The notes beneath the pieces are model-generated. The model was not told the DNA's origin. It did no database searches and saw only the letters and a list, made by a program, of their open reading frames with translations. Of a DNA stretch of 64,000 bases, positions 11,120-19,876 are shown in pieces. Source of the DNA: Prorocentrum cordatum (Eukaryota; Sar; Dinophyceae; Prorocentrales; Prorocentraceae). The stretch spans positions 127,001 through 191,000 of the forward strand of contig CAUYUJ010005725.1 of assembly GCA_963575745.1 (NCBI GenBank), read 5' to 3'. Within the stretch, counting starts at the first letter, position 1. Each line of letters begins with the position of its first letter. The position numbers were made by a program, and so were the translations under genes.

Positions 11120-11300
11120 ACGCATCCCTGCGCGACTTCATGGTAGCGCCGGAGATTCGCCTCTGGCTCCTCCCACCAACTCGGGGTCCACGACCTGGCG
11201 ATGACGCTCACGACCGTGAAGTCCTCCTTGCTCCTGCGCTCCATCTCGTCACCGATATCCTTCCAAAGCGGCCACCACAGCCATCGAAGTCGGCATAGGC
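11120..11300 (-). CDS. Possible coding exon or element fragment, function unknown
   Basis: On the minus strand a frame without stops reads WPLWKDIGDEMERRSKEDFT, then VVSVIARSWTPSWWEEPE and ANLRRYHEVAQGC. Its composition (Trp, Glu, Ile, Asp, Lys mixed) is more protein-like than neighbouring Arg/Pro-rich frames. I recognise no family. It may be a single exon or a decayed retroelement piece; no start or splice sites can be chosen with confidence. Confidence 0.2.
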
Positions 11301-11500
11301 TGCGGCATGCTCGCCCTCAGCCCAGGAAGCTCCCCTGGCGCGACCGAGTTCGGCGGCGGCATGTGGAGGATCCTGTGGTAGGCAAGCTGTCCTCGTGCGA
11401 GGGCCGCCTCGGGGTCAGCGTGCGCTTCCACTATTTGGACTGCGCGGCGTTCCACTTGACCGCCGGGCTCGGGCAAGGGCCGAGCAGCGCGCGCGCGATG

Positions 11501-11580
11501 ACGGTGAGGAAGAGGAGGAGGAGGAGGAGGAGGAGGAGGAGGAGGAGGAGGAGGAGGAGGAAGCGTAGGAGGAAGAGGAG
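11501..11580 (+). repeat. (GGA)n tract
   Basis: Nearly uninterrupted GGA repeats of about 70 bp. Confidence 0.95.
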
Positions 11581-11639
11581 GTCGATGAGGATGAGGGGAA
11601 GGAAGGGGAGAGAAAGAAGATTTCGTTTCTTGTGCGTCT

Positions 11640-11810
11640 GATTGCTCGCGTTTCCGGTATGGTTCCGTTCCGTTTGCGTTCTCTTCTGTGTCGTTTCCGC
11701 TCCTTGCGGTTATGTTCCGTTTCTTCCGTTCCGGTGCCGTTCCTGCCCGTTATGGTCCGTTGCTTTCCGCTCCGTTTCCGTTCAATTTGCGTTCCTTTCC
11801 GTTCTCCTCC
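11640..11810 (+). repeat. TTCCGT-type short-period minisatellite
   Basis: Repeats of GTTCCG, TTTCCG and TTGCG with a period near 10-20 bp fill about 170 bp. Confidence 0.7.
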
Positions 11811-12300
11811 CTCCCCTTGATTTCTTTCTCCTCCTTCTCATCCCTCCTCCGTCTTTTTCAGTTTCTTCCGTCTCATCCCTCCACCTTATCCTCCTCACCT
11901 CGTCGTTGTCGGCGTCGTCGTCCACGTCGGGCCCTCTGTCACAAGGTGCCCCCGCACGGCCCTGTGGACGTCGCCACGATCGGCGAGAGCTTCCCCGCAA
12001 GCATCTGCCCCGAATTTGTGTCAACGCAAAGAAGGAGGAAGATGAGGAGTTCTTGTTTCTCCGCTGGAGGCGTCGCCCTCACCCGGGGAAGACGTGCCAC
12101 ACGCGCGGGACGGCAACTGCTCGTTGGACGGAGCCACCGCGCATGCGCATCAACGTAAAGGTAAAAAGTACTGGCGACGACTGGCACGCAAAAGACGAAG
12201 GCGGGGACTTGGGAAAAGAAAACGGAAGAACGCGCCGTCCGCGGAAGCATGGCAGCACCACGGAATTAGCACGGAACGGGCACAGACTCTGTAAACAAGT
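11811..12300. other. No recognisable feature
   Basis: A pyrimidine-rich start followed by mixed sequence; nothing identifiable. Confidence 0.35.
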
Positions 12301-12930
12301 TAAGTCAAAAGTGTCGCGAAGGCTTGCATGAAGAGCTACAGAGACAGCACCGCACGAGCGCAACGAGGTGCCTGCGAGCGGCAGCAAGAAGCCTGTGAGT
12401 AGTACGCTAGCCCGCGAGCGCCGCATCATGCCTGCGAACACGCGCGCTTGTGACTTATGAGCACCACTGTGCGCATACGAATGCCACAACATGTCTGTGA
12501 TCATCAGGCGGCGAAGGCATAGCTGCGAGCCCAGGCACACCGCAGGCGCATAGCTCCACGCATCATGCATTCGCGCATGTACACCACGCGCACAGGTGCT
12601 CATGTACACCACCCCGAGCTTGGTGCCACGAGCACCGCTATCAGTCTGTGCAGACCAACGCCAGCCTGTGTCACCATAGGGCTGCAAAAATAAAACTTCA
12701 ACTTTTGCAGAGCTCGGCTTTCCGGCTGCCTCCACCCTTCCCTCCTCTCCCCACTCCTCATGCATGTGAGCCTGGGAACAGCCCGCGAGCCCCGCGACAT
12801 GCCTGCGAACACCACAGAGCGACTGCGATCAAGCCAGAGTCAGACAGTAACAAAACAGCCTGCGAGCGCAAAACATGCGGGCACCAGCATGCTGGACCAT
12901 GGCACCATTGCGAGTAGTTGCTAAATATGT
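12301..12930 (+). repeat. Degenerate CCTGCGAGC-type repeat
   Basis: CCTGCGAGC, CCCGCGAGC and CATGCCTGCGAACA variants recur many times (for example 12371, 12412, 12430, 12785, 12806, 12860), with a further relic near 13125. Old, irregular array without coding evidence. Confidence 0.5.
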
Positions 12931-13440
12931 CTGCGAGAACACAAAGAACCTTGTTGCAGGGGGCCCTAACAGCTAGGGTCCGAAGGGAGATGCGAGATGG
13001 AGTAGGATCTTGTAAGACATGTAAAGGATCCTAGTGTGTGGCTTCGGGAAAACAATTTCTTACCCCATGAGAACTGCAGAAAGCCCCTCGTGATCACACT
13101 TGGAAAAAGTACCACAATGAAATTTAGCCTGCGGGCGCCTCAACATGCCCGTCAACGGCTTTCGGGCGCTACCGCTACAGGGTGGGGAGGCCAGAAGGGC
13201 TTGATAGGGGTAACAAGACTTGGGCCCCGAGGCAACCAAAGGAAAACAATTGCCACCTCCCGATCCCCACCCCCCCCGGGTCATCGGCCGCAGGGAGCCA
13301 GAACTTGAACAGGGGCGCGTGCCACCGACGGCTGAGCCAGCGGCCGTGCCCTCGGTCGCGGCGCCGCCGTCGAAGCCGTGCACCCAGGCCCCGCCCTGGC
13401 GTAGCCGCGGGCGGCGACGCCGTCGTCAGTGCGGGGCTTC
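12931..13440. other. No recognisable feature
   Basis: Nothing matched here apart from the last relic of the preceding array. Confidence 0.35.
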
Positions 13441-13441
13441 A

Positions 13442-13640
13442 AGACCGTGTTGTGACGCACCGCGTGGTGATCTCGAAATCCCAAAAGACCTCGTCACGCG
13501 GCTGGTCACCGCAGCGACTTAGGACCTCGGAAGCCTCGGTCACCCGAGACGTCCTCGCAGAACGACCCGATTCCGAAAACCATGTGGTGACCCCGGATCC
13601 CCGCTGACTCACCACGCGGTGTGGTCACTACACCGTTTGG
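13442..13640 (+). mobile_element. M8 inverted-repeat element, copy 1
   Basis: The left end GACCGTGTTGTGACGCACCG and the reverse complement of the right end (AAACGGTGTAGTGACCACAC) are similar, followed on both sides by CGCGTGGTGA. The internal ATCTCGAAATCCCAAAAGAC matches 14132-14406. Confidence 0.65.
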
Positions 13641-13808
13641 GGGCCCCCCGAGTCAGGGTGGGCGCTGGACGATCGGCCGATGGAGGATCGATAGGTCGAC
13701 GTGAGAAGCTCGAGACAGGCGTTTGCTCGTCATTTTTGGCCTCTGGGCGTCAACCTCGGGTTCGGGGGGCGGTAGGAGTCGATCCGGGATATGAAGTCCT
13801 CCCCGTCG
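13641..13808. other. Unmatched spacer upstream of the leader relict
   Basis: No repeat or coding signal recognised. Confidence 0.3.
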
Positions 13809-13830
13809 TCCGCAGCCATTGTGGCTCAAG
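13809..13830 (+). other. Diverged dinoflagellate spliced-leader relict (20 of 22 nt)
   Basis: TCCGCAGCC...GTGGCTCAAG differs from the 22-nt DinoSL (TCCGTAGCC...TTTTGGCTCAAG) at two positions, 5 and 13. A rough equal-base estimate gives about 1e-5 chance matches of this quality in both strands of the window. An A-run (GAAAAAAAG) lies ~90 nt downstream near 13917, so this may be the 5' end of a short retroposed mRNA. I found no clear flanking duplication. Confidence 0.65.
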
Positions 13831-14131
13831 CCCGTTGGGCCCGTGCCTGACGAAGGGTGCTAAGAGCTCCCGGAACGCGTCGCATACGCCAGACGGCGTC
13901 GTGAACTGTCTACTGTGAAAAAAAGTTGGAGACCGACGTCTTCGTCTTCCAGGCCCCAGGAGACCCCTCGACCTCCTCGCCGGGGCCAATTTGTCTTCCC
14001 TGCTTGTTTGTGGCGGTCCTGGGTCTGGGCCGAAACTGGCGCCCGCAGGCTCAGATGATTAGGGGGATATTCTGCCCTGCTGCAAACAAGACATTGAAAG
14101 GCTCCTACCCCTCTCCTCAGATTCGGGGTCC
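13831..14131. other. Possible short retroposed-cDNA body; otherwise unmatched
   Basis: Sequence between the leader relict and the next M8 element. The first ~90 bp run up to an A-run; the rest is unidentified. Confidence 0.25.
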
Positions 14132-14406
14132 CAGAACGGCGCGGTGACAGACCGTGTGGTGACCCCGCAATCCCGAAAGACCTCACCGCACAGTCCGTCA
14201 CCGCAGGGTTTTGCGACCCTGGATGTTCAAGCCGCCCGCGACGTCCCGGGAGAACGATCCAAGTCCCACTGGGGCGCGGGATGGACACGCAGGTTGTGGA
14301 GTACCAGCTGGTTTTTGGAGGCGGAGACTGTGGATAACTGGGGTGCACGTTCGGTCACCCCGAATCCCCACTGTCTCACCACACGAGGTGGTCACCACAC
14401 CGTTTG
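14132..14406 (+). mobile_element. M8 inverted-repeat element, copy 2
   Basis: It starts CAGAACGGCGCGGTGACAGA and ends GGTGGTCACCACACCGTTTG. The body is longer than in copy 1 (internal segment around 14230-14340). Confidence 0.6.
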
Positions 14407-14578
14407 AGGGACCCAGAGGCTGGCCCCCTCTCCTCCCCCAAATCTGGCCCCCTGGACCTGTCTCAAGGCATGTTTCGGCCCAAACTCCAGAAAATTGAGA
14501 AGGGACTCCGGCCGCGGTGACCGTGGTGGAGAGGGGGGGGGAACATTGACCTGGAATCGGTGATGCATCGCCGATGAT

Positions 14579-14739
14579 TTAGGTCAAGCATGTCCCCCTA
14601 CAGGCGGATTTTGAGCGAAAAATCAAAAAGATACTCAAAACATGCTCCAAAATAGTGAAAACAAATTCAAAAATCGTCCGCCGACTATTTCTTGACTATT
14701 TTCGAATCTTCCTCCTGTGGAGGGACATGCCCGACTTAG
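14579..14739 (+). mobile_element. M4 inverted-repeat element, copy 1
   Basis: It starts TTAGGTCAAGCATGTCCCCC and ends GGAGGGACATGCCCGACTTA, with an A/T-rich middle (AAAAATCAAAAAGATACTC). Homologous to 29465-29627 and 35210-35347. No clear target duplication at this copy. Confidence 0.8.
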
Positions 14740-14852
14740 ACTTAGATCGGCGACAGGCCTTCAGTCATGAAGCCGCATGCTCCTGGGCGGGAAGGGGACG
14801 AGGCCCCGAGCGGCGACGAGTAGGCGTTCGGAGGCCTCTGCCCCCCCTCCCC

Positions 14853-15067
14853 CTGGGCCAGTCCCCTGGAAACTGTGGGCGGCGAGCGAGGGGGGGAAAT
14901 GAGAAGGAGAAGGCCTTCTAAGAAGGCGGCGGGACTTCTCAGAAGCCGCGCGCATTCTGGCAAGCTTTTTGCGTTTTCAGGGAAGGCTTAGAACAATTCT
15001 CAGAAGGCCGGTGGACCTCCGAACCTTCTGAGAAGGCCTTCTACCTGGGTCAGTCCTCTGGAAACTG
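14853..15067 (+). mobile_element. M2 element, copy 1, between 23-bp direct repeats
   Basis: The insert 14876-15044 starts GGGCGGCGAGCGAGGGGGGG and carries AGAAGGAGAAGGCCTTCT and several AGAAGGC/GCCTTCT palindromes, as in 16538-16738 and 57619-57824. The right CTCGCCGCCG end is missing. Flanks 14853-14875 and 15045-15067 (CTGGGCCAGTCCCCTGGAAA and CTGGGTCAGTCCTCTGGAAA) match at 21 of 23 positions. Confidence 0.75.
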
Positions 15068-15554
15068 GGCACCCCAGGAATCAAAGCACACGACGCCTCG
15101 ATCGACGTCACTTGACTGCCACGTTCAGGCTGGGGACTTGGGAACCCGACAACTATGTTCTCGCCCGCATTTCACTGAAAATTGGCTGTGCAACAACGAT
15201 CAACCGCCGCCAGACCCCCTCCAACCAACCATCAAACCTACATTGTTCGTCGCCGGCTACTCTTGCGCAACACGTGCTCTGCAGCTCTTGCTCGATGCTC
15301 CCACCCCCTGGGCCAGTCCTCCCCTTGCCGTTGCCCACGAGCCCAGACACCCGACGCCGTATTTGCACAACGTGGCTCCCCAGCGAACTGGACCCCCTCC
15401 TAGGGACCAGCTCTTCATCCGGGCAAGAGTTCCAGAGGCCGAAAACAGCGAAACACCTTTCGTCGTGGCACGTGTTCACGACGCGAAGATTTCTGGGTCG
15501 TCCCGGCATTCTTCTCGGCAGGGAGGTCGAACAGGACTCACGGAACTCCGAACA
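15068..15554. other. No recognisable feature
   Basis: Open on the plus strand but without a domain; composition suggests chance. Confidence 0.35.
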
Positions 15555-15690
15555 AAAACCTCCACCAGGCTGACGAGCGGCGATCGCATCCAAATCCGCG
15601 CCCTCGCAGTCTGGATTCCATGGGCGCGGTCCCGCGGATACGCGGTCGCAAGGGTGCGTTCCGCTCGGGGCATCCGCGAAAAAACGCACC
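15555..15690 (-). repeat. Dispersed repeat D3, copy 1
   Basis: The minus strand reads TGCGTTTTTTCGCGGATG, then CGACCGCGTATCCGCGGGAC and GCGAGGGCGCGGATTTGGAT, the same order as 31150-31275 on the plus strand. Confidence 0.7.
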
Positions 15691-15744
15691 GTGTCCCCTC
15701 CGGACGCCTGAAATGGTTACTGAAAACGTGGGCACGGTGCACAA

Positions 15745-15880
15745 GAACAATTGTTGTCCCAAACCGACTGCGGCCGCTGTCGGGCAGGCGGCCTTCTGTC
15801 TCAACTGGACAGCGCCCGCGGCGACACCGACAGCGAGCCCTGTTCAAAAGAAACCAGAAATCATATCGGTCTTTGCGCCC
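15745..15880 (+). repeat. Dispersed repeat D1, copy 1
   Basis: Contains CCGACTGCGGCCGCTGTCGG and CCGCGGCGACACCGACAGCG; it aligns with 39850-39965 and 57463-57612. One frame reads KPTAAAVGQAAFCLNWT. Copy 39850 gives a similar peptide and copy 57463 is frameshifted. Confidence 0.7.
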
Positions 15881-16505
15881 ATTCCCTTCGCACTCATTTC
15901 GACCGTCCCGATCCGCGGGGTCGCGGCCCGCGGCCCACGGCCCAACTTCAGGCGCCCGGCCCGCGAGGCCGCGGCTGTGGGTACGGCCCTCGTGCTGCCA
16001 CAGGGGCCGCGGAGTGAGGAACGGAGGGGCTGCTCTGGCCCTGGGGAGCTTCCGCCACGAACAGGCCCCCCGGCCCAGATCTAAGGAGCGGCCCGGAAAC
16101 GGGAGCCCCTTCTACTGAGCCCAAGAGTGGGCCTGGCCCGTCGGTCGGGAGCACGTAGAAGCATACAGAAAAGCAGGAAGGCACTGGAAGTAGGCTGGGC
16201 TTCCGCCCGCCCCCCGAAAGAGGAGGGAAGAGGGGTCGACGCTCGATCCCGGAAGCAGGAGGGCGCCGAGCGTAGATTGGCATCTGGGAACCCAGGAATA
16301 CCTACCTCCCGACGACCGGACGGGCATGTCAGCGTCTTGGTCGTATGTGCCTTTGACGCCCCACGACATTGGGCGCCGCGCGGGCGCCTGTCCGTCCTGC
16401 AGGACGCTGTCGAAGTGCAGCGTGCCGTGCGCCGGCCCTCGCGGCCCCACGGGGGGGGGCGCCCCTCCCCCCCCCGCCCCGGGTATCCGCACGCGCCCGC
16501 GAGGA
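15881..16505. other. No recognisable feature
   Basis: GC-rich; overlapping open frames on both strands without domains. Confidence 0.35.
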
Positions 16506-16537
16506 GGCTCTGAACATCGTTGAGCCGATCCCCACCT

Positions 16538-16738
16538 CGGCGGCGAGCGAGGGGGTGGGAAGTAAGAAGGAGAAGGCCTTCTCAGAAGGCGGCGGGGCTT
16601 CTCAGAAGCCCTCGCGCCTTCTGAAAGGGTTTTTCTGTGTCTTCAGGGAAAGCTCAGAAGCCTTCTCAGGAACCTGGGGACTTCCGAGCCTTCTGAGAAG
16701 GCCCGCCTCTTTTCAGCTCCCCCCGAAGCTCGCCGCCG
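16538..16738 (+). mobile_element. M2 element, copy 2, nested in M1
   Basis: Ends CGGCGGCGAGCGAGG and AAGCTCGCCGCCG are inverted repeats. The element is flanked by ACCT on both sides (16534-16537, 16739-16742), and removing it with one ACCT restores the M1 consensus. Internal AGAAGGCCTTCT-type palindromes. Confidence 0.88.
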
Positions 16739-16792
16739 ACCTACCCCCACTGGCGTGGCCTGGGCCCCACTGGCCGAATTACCCCACTAAAT

Positions 16793-16795
<3 letters not shown>

Positions 16796-16837
<42 letters not shown>
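16796..16837. repeat. (AT)n microsatellite
   Basis: About 20 AT dinucleotides inside the M1 copy. Confidence 0.95.
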
Positions 16838-16841
<4 letters not shown>

Positions 16842-17068
16842 TGCTGATCTCTTCTGTTTCGAAGGACCTTTCCCTAACTGTGGTGGTGGGATGGTGGGGC
16901 TGAGATACCATGACCTGGTGGGGATGCCGCTCGGCAAAACGATGCTCAGGCTCGCAAAGACGCGCCTCCGCTCGCCTCCTTCCTCCGCTCGATCTCTCCG
17001 CCTGCTCCCCGCGGAGCCCACATACGCTGCGCCTCATCCGCCAACGTGTCGTAGGCAAGATTGGGACG

Positions 17069-17083
17069 TACAGCGAGGGCATT
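17069..17083 (+). repeat. Target-site duplication, 3' side of retroposed cDNA
   Basis: TACAGCGAGGGCATT, identical to 21306-21320. Confidence 0.92.
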
Positions 17084-17140
17084 TTGTTTATCTATGTGGG
17101 CGCCGAGCGGGCTCGGCGGTTTCATGCATAAATTCTCCAA

Positions 17141-19732
17141 TCAGCGCACGGCGAGCCCCGCCGCGCGGCGTGCGCGGGCGGCCGCCGACCCCGCGGCTCT
17201 CTCGCGCCCGCGGGCCGCCGCAACAACTGCTAAGCCGCGGGCGCAGAGGACGCCCTCGAGCCCTGGGCGGACCTGCCACGGCTCTTCGGCCTCCGCCCGC
17301 GGGGCCGCCGCGACCAGGCGCCGCGGCGCCGCGGCGCACGGCGGCGCTGCCGCCTGGCCCCCATCGCCAGCCGCAGGTGGCGGGGGCGGGGCGGCCGCTG
17401 GCTGCCGCTGCGATGGCACGGGCGCCGCCGCGAGCGCCTGCTCCTCCGCCCCGTGGCCCAGCCTGGCCTGGAGCGCCGTCGCCCAGCACAGGCGCGTGCT
17501 CTCCATCGGCGGGGCCAGCGGCGCGAACGGATCCTTGGACGCAGGCAGGGTGCCCCGTGCGAAGTCCGTCCGCGCCTGGGCTCCGGAGCCCCTCAGGGAC
17601 GTGGGCTGCCCAGCCGCCGCGCTGGCCCCGCGCGGCATGGCCAGGCCGCGATGCGCGCGCCTGGGGAGGCGGCAGCACCCCCAGCACGCTGAGCAGACCA
17701 GGGGGGGCTCGGAGCCGTTGCCCTCGACGCGCGACCCCCGTATGAGGTGGCCGTAGACCCTCAATCCCGCTGGACGGGCCGCATCAGCCGCCTCCTCAGG
17801 GGCTGGGCCGCTGCAAGCCGCCGCTGCCGCCGCCCGCCGCGGGCTGGGCGCGGGCGCCGAGGCCTCGCGGCGCCTCGACTGCTCCTGCACCCTGCGCTGG
17901 GGTGCTCGGCGCAGCACCTCCGCGGGCCTATCGGCCGAGGCGGGGCGGCGCCTCGCGGGCGACGGCCGCGAGCAGGAAGCGGCCGCCGCCGCCACTGCTG
18001 CCAGGGCCGCCGCCGTGGCGAGGAGGGGGCCGCCGTCAGCCGCCGCGGCCTGCGCCTCGCCGTCGACTACGCCAGCCTCCGCGACGGGCATCTGCATGTT
18101 GCCAGCCGCTGACACGACAGGCCCGCGCACCTCCACGTCGTGCAACTTCCCGAGCTCGCCGCGCCCCTGGGACTGCGACTTCGGTGGGCTGAATCCACCT
18201 GTCCCAGGGGCGGGCTCCGCCGCGGCGGCGTGCAGGAAGTCGACCTCGCCGTCGAACTCTGCTACCAACTCGGCAGCTCGCAGCAAGTCGGCGGGGCTGC
18301 GACCTTGCCCCCAGCCCCCCCAGGCAGGGCACCCGTGGTGGCGGCGGGCCAGGGTCCCGCTCTCCTCGCCGCGGAGCTGGCACAGAGTCGCAGGCCTGGC
18401 GTCGTACTCCTGGACCGCTGCCTCCTTCCTGTCTTTCTCCTTGGCCTCCTCCGCAAAGAGGGCGGAGGAGTACCGCAGGGCGAAGCAGCAGCCGAACCCG
18501 TCCTGCTGGTAGTCGCCGTCGCCGCGGAGGCCCCTGTGTGACGTCAGCGCTCTTTCGATCGCCCGCAGGAAGGCCTGCCCTTGCACAGTGGGCACCTGGG
18601 CCACCTCTTTCAGCGAGACGAGCTTCTTGTCTTCGAGCTCGGTGCTGCCCGCCTGCTCGAACTTGTGCCCCAAGCTCCTGGCCACCTGCACCAGGTGCTT
18701 CATGTAGCCAACGTGCCCCACAGGGGGTGAGCAGCCCGCAGCAGCCGCTCTGAGCTGTCTGGCGATCCTCCCGAGGCGGAGGCGGCAACTGGTGAGGGGG
18801 CTGAGCTTCCTGACCGCCTTCCTGCGCTGCTGGTCCGCCAGCTTCTTCTTGACAGAGCGGGGTCCTTTGGCCCTGCCCTGGTACCACTCATCCTCGGAGA
18901 TGCCGAACTGGTCGGTCAGGTGGAGCTCCGCGGTCTCGACGGACTCCTTGAGCCTCCTGAACGGGATCTCGAGGTAGGCGCTGACCTCCGTGACCGCGAG
19001 ATCACCGAAGGCCACCCTTCGGGCCAGGATGCGGGCACTGTGCTGGTGCCCGTCGTGGTCGGTCGCCGCCACGCCCCAGGTCGTTGACTCCAGCACTCCG
19101 ACGCCCTCCGAGCCCGCCTGCGCCACCTGCCCCGTGCTGTGGACGCTGCCGAAGGCGGCGCTGAAGCTGTTGCTCCTGGCCCAGCAGCAGGCGTTGGCCG
19201 CCTTCTGGCCATAAGCGCATCGCCTCTCCTGCGCCAGGATGACGTCGTCACCTCCTCCATCCTGGATCCGCTCCATCTCCACCTTCTTCTCTGACCAGGT
19301 CGAGACGTTCAGCGTGACGAAGCTAGTTGGCTTCGGTCCCGTAGGCCTGATTTGCTTGGCCAGCTGGAGGGGCTTGGCCTGCGGTCGCCCAGGCTGAGGC
19401 TGGGCCGCAGGCTGCTCGGTTGCCGCGGCGGCCGCGGGGCCGCCAGGCGGGCGGCTGCTCGCCGCCTTGGGGCTCCGAACCTCAGGGGGTCTCACGCCCT
19501 CGCCCGTAGCCTCGTCAACTTGAATTGGGTACCCACTATGGCATGTGGGCCCCTGGCTAGGCTGAGGACTGCCAGTCTTTCGGTCGGGCCCAGCCAAGCC
19601 AGCCGCAGCGCTTGGCTCTGTCCTGCTGCTGAGCGCCTCGAACTTGGTGTCGTGGCGCACGACGCCGAAGCGCCGTTCCTGGCGCAGCAGCGGCACAATG
19701 AAGGGAAGTTCGACCCAGGCGTCGGTCGCCAC
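17141..19732 (-). CDS. LINE-like second ORF: partial AP-endonuclease domain, no reverse transcriptase
   Basis: 863 codons without a stop; the listed 5' boundary is a GTG and no ATG start is clear. Residues ~137-255 resemble the N-terminal half of the AP-type endonuclease of non-LTR retrotransposons: TLNVSTW (Asn 142), ILAQER with the likely catalytic Glu 169, and ...FGDLAVTEVSAYLE. The sequence then jumps to EIPFRRLKES without the later Asp/Asn and SDH-type motifs. Residues ~270-330 (HLTDQFGISEDEWYQGRAKG) look like a linker; the C-terminal third is Ala/Pro/Arg-rich. No YxDD motif or RNase H is visible, so the protein is probably an internally deleted ORF2. It lies in the same frame as the upstream ORF but is separated by a TAG (19877-19879) and a TGA. 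A second minus frame (from 21279) overlaps it near the junction, suggesting a frameshift there. Probably non-functional for autonomous movement. Confidence 0.65.
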   Translation of the reverse strand: MATDAWVELPFIVPLLRQERRFGVVRHDTKFEALSSRTEPSAAAGLAGPDRKTGSPQPSQGPTCHSGYPIQVDEATGEGVRPPEVRSPKAASSRPPGGPAAAAATEQPAAQPQPGRPQAKPLQLAKQIRPTGPKPTSFVTLNVSTWSEKKVEMERIQDGGGDDVILAQERRCAYGQKAANACCWARSNSFSAAFGSVHSTGQVAQAGSEGVGVLESTTWGVAATDHDGHQHSARILARRVAFGDLAVTEVSAYLEIPFRRLKESVETAELHLTDQFGISEDEWYQGRAKGPRSVKKKLADQQRRKAVRKLSPLTSCRLRLGRIARQLRAAAAGCSPPVGHVGYMKHLVQVARSLGHKFEQAGSTELEDKKLVSLKEVAQVPTVQGQAFLRAIERALTSHRGLRGDGDYQQDGFGCCFALRYSSALFAEEAKEKDRKEAAVQEYDARPATLCQLRGEESGTLARRHHGCPAWGGWGQGRSPADLLRAAELVAEFDGEVDFLHAAAAEPAPGTGGFSPPKSQSQGRGELGKLHDVEVRGPVVSAAGNMQMPVAEAGVVDGEAQAAAADGGPLLATAAALAAVAAAAASCSRPSPARRRPASADRPAEVLRRAPQRRVQEQSRRREASAPAPSPRRAAAAAACSGPAPEEAADAARPAGLRVYGHLIRGSRVEGNGSEPPLVCSACWGCCRLPRRAHRGLAMPRGASAAAGQPTSLRGSGAQARTDFARGTLPASKDPFAPLAPPMESTRLCWATALQARLGHGAEEQALAAAPVPSQRQPAAAPPPPPAAGDGGQAAAPPCAAAPRRLVAAAPRAEAEEPWQVRPGLEGVLCARGLAVVAAARGRERAAGSAAARARRAAGLAVR

Positions 19733-19876
19733 ATTTTGGCCGCCTTGTAGGCGGGCAGGCCGCCACCCGGCGCCGCCGCCGCCTCTGAGCGGCTGGGCGC
19801 CGCCGCCTCTGTCCCCTCAGCCCCAACAGGGGCGGGCGGCGCCGCGCTGTCGGGGCCGCCGCCTGGCAGCAGGGTG

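Larger units (their letters stand above)
16511..16948 (+). mobile_element. M1 element, copy 2, with perfect 5-bp duplication; interrupted by M2 and an AT microsatellite
   Basis: It starts TGAACATCGTTGAGCCGATC and ends GGCAAAACGATGCTCA. It is flanked by a perfect GGCTC duplication (16506-16510, 16949-16953). The body is split by an M2 element at 16538-16738 and expanded by (AT)n at 16796-16837. Without these its length fits the ~190-bp family. Confidence 0.9.

Noticed and set aside
11505-11640. Poly-Arg/Glu/Gly frames in GGA tracts (here and at similar tracts across the window)
   Set aside because: Homopolymeric readings of trinucleotide repeats open in all frames.
15138-16118. 326-codon open frame on the plus strand
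   Set aside because: It passes through D3 and D1 repeats with Arg/Pro-rich composition and no recognisable motif.
16369-17745. 458-codon open frame on the plus strand
   Set aside because: It crosses two nested MITEs, an AT microsatellite and the 3' boundary of the retrocopy, and runs antisense to its ORF.
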